From JAVKSL01 sp039583695 (GTDB taxonomy: Bacteria; Actinomycetota; Acidimicrobiia; Acidimicrobiales; JAJPHD01): a stretch of DNA of 41,541 bases. Shown in pieces: positions 39,982-41,541 of this stretch. The stretch lies in NCBI GenBank assembly GCA_039583695.1, contig JAVKSL010000017.1, forward strand, positions 1 through 41,541, read 5' to 3'. A model generated the notes under the pieces. The model was not told where the DNA came from. It searched no databases and worked only from the letters and a program-made list of their open reading frames with translations. Position numbers and translations under genes: made by a program. Positions within the stretch are counted from its first letter, which is position 1, and each line of letters opens with the position of its first letter.

Positions 39982-40422
39982 CTACCTGCGAAGGGACACT
40001 GGGCCCGTGCCCCCAGAGCGACCCGCTGACCGTGAGGCGCCACTGCGCCCACCCATGGACACAGGACCTGTGCCCCCGCTCGGTGCGGGCCTGGGCGCCG
40101 GTGCGGGCCTGGGCGCCGGTGCGGCGGCCACCGCTGGTGCGGGCGCCCCTCCACCCTGCCCCGCCGGTGGGAGGCCGAGCACTCCACGCAGTGCGTTCTG
40201 GATTGCGATCACGTTTCCCGCGATGCCTCCCACAACCTCTGCGACCGGCGCCGTCTGGTTGGCGATCGCCTTTACCCCGATGATCACCGTCCCGAGGGTG
40301 AAGCTCACCTTCTTGAGGGTCGCGGCAATCGCGATCAGGTAGCCAGCAAGCGCCAAGACGACCACGGCGACCACTACGAAGGCCAAGATGGTCGCCCCTC
40401 CAATGTTCAATGATGCCAACAT
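39982..40422 (-). CDS. Small single-pass membrane protein with Pro-rich tail (g)
   Basis: A 146-residue protein: a membrane helix (ILAFVVVAVVVLALAGYLIA), then a helical segment (FTLGTVIIGVKAIANQTAPV, GIAGNVIAIQNALRGVL), then a Pro/Ala/Arg-rich tail with APAPRPAPAPRPAP and two GGTGPVS copies, the last close to the C-terminus. AGGAG lies ten bases before ATG 40422; a GTG at 40431 is an alternative start. It follows the paralogue gene (h) by 21 bases in the same operon. The repeated GGTGPVS could be a binding tag; this is speculation. Confidence 0.7.
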   Translation of the reverse strand: MLASLNIGGATILAFVVVAVVVLALAGYLIAIAATLKKVSFTLGTVIIGVKAIANQTAPVAEVVGGIAGNVIAIQNALRGVLGLPPAGQGGGAPAPAVAAAPAPRPAPAPRPAPSGGTGPVSMGGRSGASRSAGRSGGTGPVSLRR

Positions 40423-40443
40423 CTCTCCCACGCTCCTGTCTAG

Positions 40444-40698
40444 CTAACCGGCCAAGATGGCCGTGATGGCGGCCCCGTACCGACCCACCAACTTGTAAGC
40501 CGCCGCGGTCAGATCCCTTGTGCGGACGAGCTTGGGCACTGCCTGGAGCAGTTCCGAGACGTTCTGAGCGTGCTCGAGTATGTCGTCAGCAGTGGCCTTG
40601 ATCCCCCGAATCGGCTTGAACAGCCGCTGGAGCAGGACCAACACGACTGGAACGACCACCACGAGGACGATGGCCTCGCCTATGTACCAACCGATCAC
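40444..40698 (-). CDS. Single-pass membrane protein (h), paralogue of 16876-17127
   Basis: An 84-residue protein beginning MIGWYIGEAIVLVVVVPVV, with KPIRGIKATADDILEH after the membrane helix and a helical tail LLQAVPKLVRTRDLT. It shares about 55% identity by eye with the product of 16876-17127, including MIGWYIG, VVVVPV, IKA-ADD-LEH, AVPKLV-TR and RYG. The start is GTG 40698 with GGGGAG upstream. First gene of a short operon with (g). Function unknown. Confidence 0.82.
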   Translation of the reverse strand: MIGWYIGEAIVLVVVVPVVLVLLQRLFKPIRGIKATADDILEHAQNVSELLQAVPKLVRTRDLTAAAYKLVGRYGAAITAILAG

Positions 40699-40736
40699 TC
40701 TCGACTCCCCTCTGCCAGTACTGCCCCGATTGCCCC

Positions 40737-40765
40737 AGTATAGGCAACTCGTCCCGTGTGCGCAA
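40737..40765 (-). promoter_or_regulatory. Promoter of the h-g operon
   Basis: On the minus strand TTGCGC (40765-40760) and TATACT (40742-40737) are 17 bases apart. The -10 and its flanks (CCTATACTGG) match those before the paralogue at 17127, which suggests co-regulation or duplication together with the promoter. Confidence 0.6.
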
Positions 40766-40807
40766 GCTCAGCTCCACAATGAGCCGAGCGGACCTCCAAG
40801 CTCAGGT

Positions 40808-41185
40808 TCACTTTGCCCTTTTCTTGCTCTGACCCGGACCTCCCTCGCCTCCGAGCCACCAGGGCAGGCCCGGTGGGAGCGCCCAGCCCCCCACACCGGC
40901 GGTCAGGGCGAGAATGAAGACGATGATCTCGGTGATCAGGCGCTTGTGCGCCGTGGTCTTGCACAGCCCAGGGCCCTGGCCAAAGAGGTTGCTGGTGATG
41001 GGCACCCCATGCAGCACCGGGCCCCCGCTCAGGGAGGACCCGCACGTGAAGCCGAGGAAGTGGAACGGCATGAGGGCAAAGACCACCGCCAGGGCCGCCA
41101 CCACGAGGGCGGCAGTGGCGACGATGTGAGCAATAAGGACCGCCCGGTTGGGCGCTACGAAGCGCACGATCCTGGATTTGCTCAC
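40808..41185 (-). CDS. Two-helix membrane protein, unknown
   Basis: A 125-residue protein with two membrane helices (AVLIAHIVATAALVVAALAV and RLITEIIVFILALTAGVGGW). Between them lies a loop with two Cys (FLGFTCGSSLSGGPV and QGPGLCKTT) that may form a disulfide on the outside. The tail is basic (GQSKKRAK). GTG 41185 overlaps the stop of the histidine kinase gene (GTGA), so it is coupled to the kinase and may be part of its signalling path. Not a recognised family. Confidence 0.7.
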   Translation of the reverse strand: MSKSRIVRFVAPNRAVLIAHIVATAALVVAALAVVFALMPFHFLGFTCGSSLSGGPVLHGVPITSNLFGQGPGLCKTTAHKRLITEIIVFILALTAGVGGWALPPGLPWWLGGEGGPGQSKKRAK

Positions 41186-41541
41186 GGCAGCACCCCGATA
41201 TCCGAGCCTGCTCCGACCTCAGATCGTGCGACCTCAGATCGTACGGCCTCAGATCGTACGGCCTCAGATCGGGCCGGGACCACCGCCCGGACCCGGGTGC
41301 CCTCGCCCCCCGGCCGGGAGAACACCTCCAGGCGCCCCCCGATCAGCTCGGCTCTCTCTCTCATGCCCGCCAGCCCGTAGGTGGTCACCAGGGCTCCCCC
41401 GGCTGTGGTCAGGCGGGGCTCGAAGCCCCTGCCATCGTCGGCGACCTCCAGCACGACCTCCGAACCACGCTGGTATAGGTCGACCCGGACTCGGCTGGCT
41501 CCTGCGTGCTTGGACACGTTCTGCAGCGCCTCCTGGGCTAT
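41182..41541 (-). CDS. NarL-type sensor histidine kinase, C-terminal part
   Basis: The last 119 residues of a HisKA_3-type kinase; the 5' part is outside the window. The ATP-binding domain shows the N box IAQEALQNVSKHAGA, the G1 box VADDGRGFEP and a G2 box region ALVTTYGLAGMRERAELIGG, then GEGTRVRAVVPA. The extreme C-terminus is a run of RSEAV/RSEVA pentapeptides. The N-terminal sensor and His box cannot be seen, and the partner response regulator is not in the window. Its stop overlaps the two-helix membrane protein gene, so it may control or be controlled with the membrane-protein block. Confidence 0.9.
   Translation of the reverse strand: MAQEALQNVSKHAGASRVRVDLYQRGSEVVLEVADDGRGFEPRLTTAGGALVTTYGLAGMRERAELIGGRLEVFSRPGGEGTRVRAVVPARSEAVRSEAVRSEVARSEVGAGSDIGVLP
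41217..41276 (-). repeat. 15-base in-frame tandem repeat, four copies
   Basis: Units start at 41217, 41232, 41247 and 41262; the two central ones are identical. They encode RSEAV/RSEVA pentapeptides after the kinase ATP-binding domain. Confidence 0.93.

Overview
The window is GC-rich, densely packed DNA of an actinobacterial type. Evidence for this is the high-GC codon use, many GTG/TTG starts, ATGA/GTGA stop-start overlaps, actinobacterial lipoprotein and DipZ genes, a group 1h (actinobacterial-type, high-affinity) [NiFe]-hydrogenase and a red-type form I RuBisCO. A member of the Acidimicrobiia or a related soil or acidophilic lineage fits best, but no 16S or single-copy marker is present, so this is inference. 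Together the hydrogenase and cbbLSX suggest CO2 fixation supported by (atmospheric) H2 oxidation.

Layout. 0-3 kb: a broken thioesterase-like fragment, an FmdE-like protein and a family 5 solute-binding lipoprotein. 3-10 kb: a probable copper/thiol region with a Met-rich lipoprotein divergent from a DipZ-type CcdA-thioredoxin fusion, a GlsB-like membrane protein, a small lipoprotein, and a very large protein joining a BNR beta-propeller, a Met-rich insert and an RnfD/NqrB-like membrane domain. 10-16.6 kb: an ISL3-type transposase remnant, a PadR-like regulator, a luciferase-like monooxygenase, two more BNR propeller proteins (one 5'-truncated, one with cell-wall-binding-type repeats) and a polyhydroxybutyrate-depolymerase-like pseudogene.

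16.6-30.7 kb is the hydrogenase region. hhyS and hhyL are followed by a chain of overlapping accessory genes: a degenerate M52-like protein, a NifU-domain protein, an unknown protein, a canonical M52 maturation protease, a TPR protein, an EPGSL-repeat protein and a degenerate biotin-ligase-like protein. On the other side lie three CooC/MinD-type P-loop ATPases (two with a CxC nickel-type motif), a DUF3291-like protein, a four-helix membrane protein and a J-domain protein. A MazEF-type module (30.7-31.3 kb) separates this from cbbR-cbbLSX (31.4-35.5 kb).

35.6-41.5 kb is the least explained part. It holds eight small genes encoding mostly single-pass membrane proteins with helical, often heptad-like INxxxxx repeats, plus a PsbP-like anchored protein, a two-helix membrane protein and the end of a NarL-type histidine kinase. 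One of these small proteins has a close paralogue (about 55% identical by eye) at 16.9-17.1 kb beside the hydrogenase accessory genes, under a similar promoter. This family is the best candidate for an undescribed system. In-frame short tandem repeats recur in many unrelated genes of the window.
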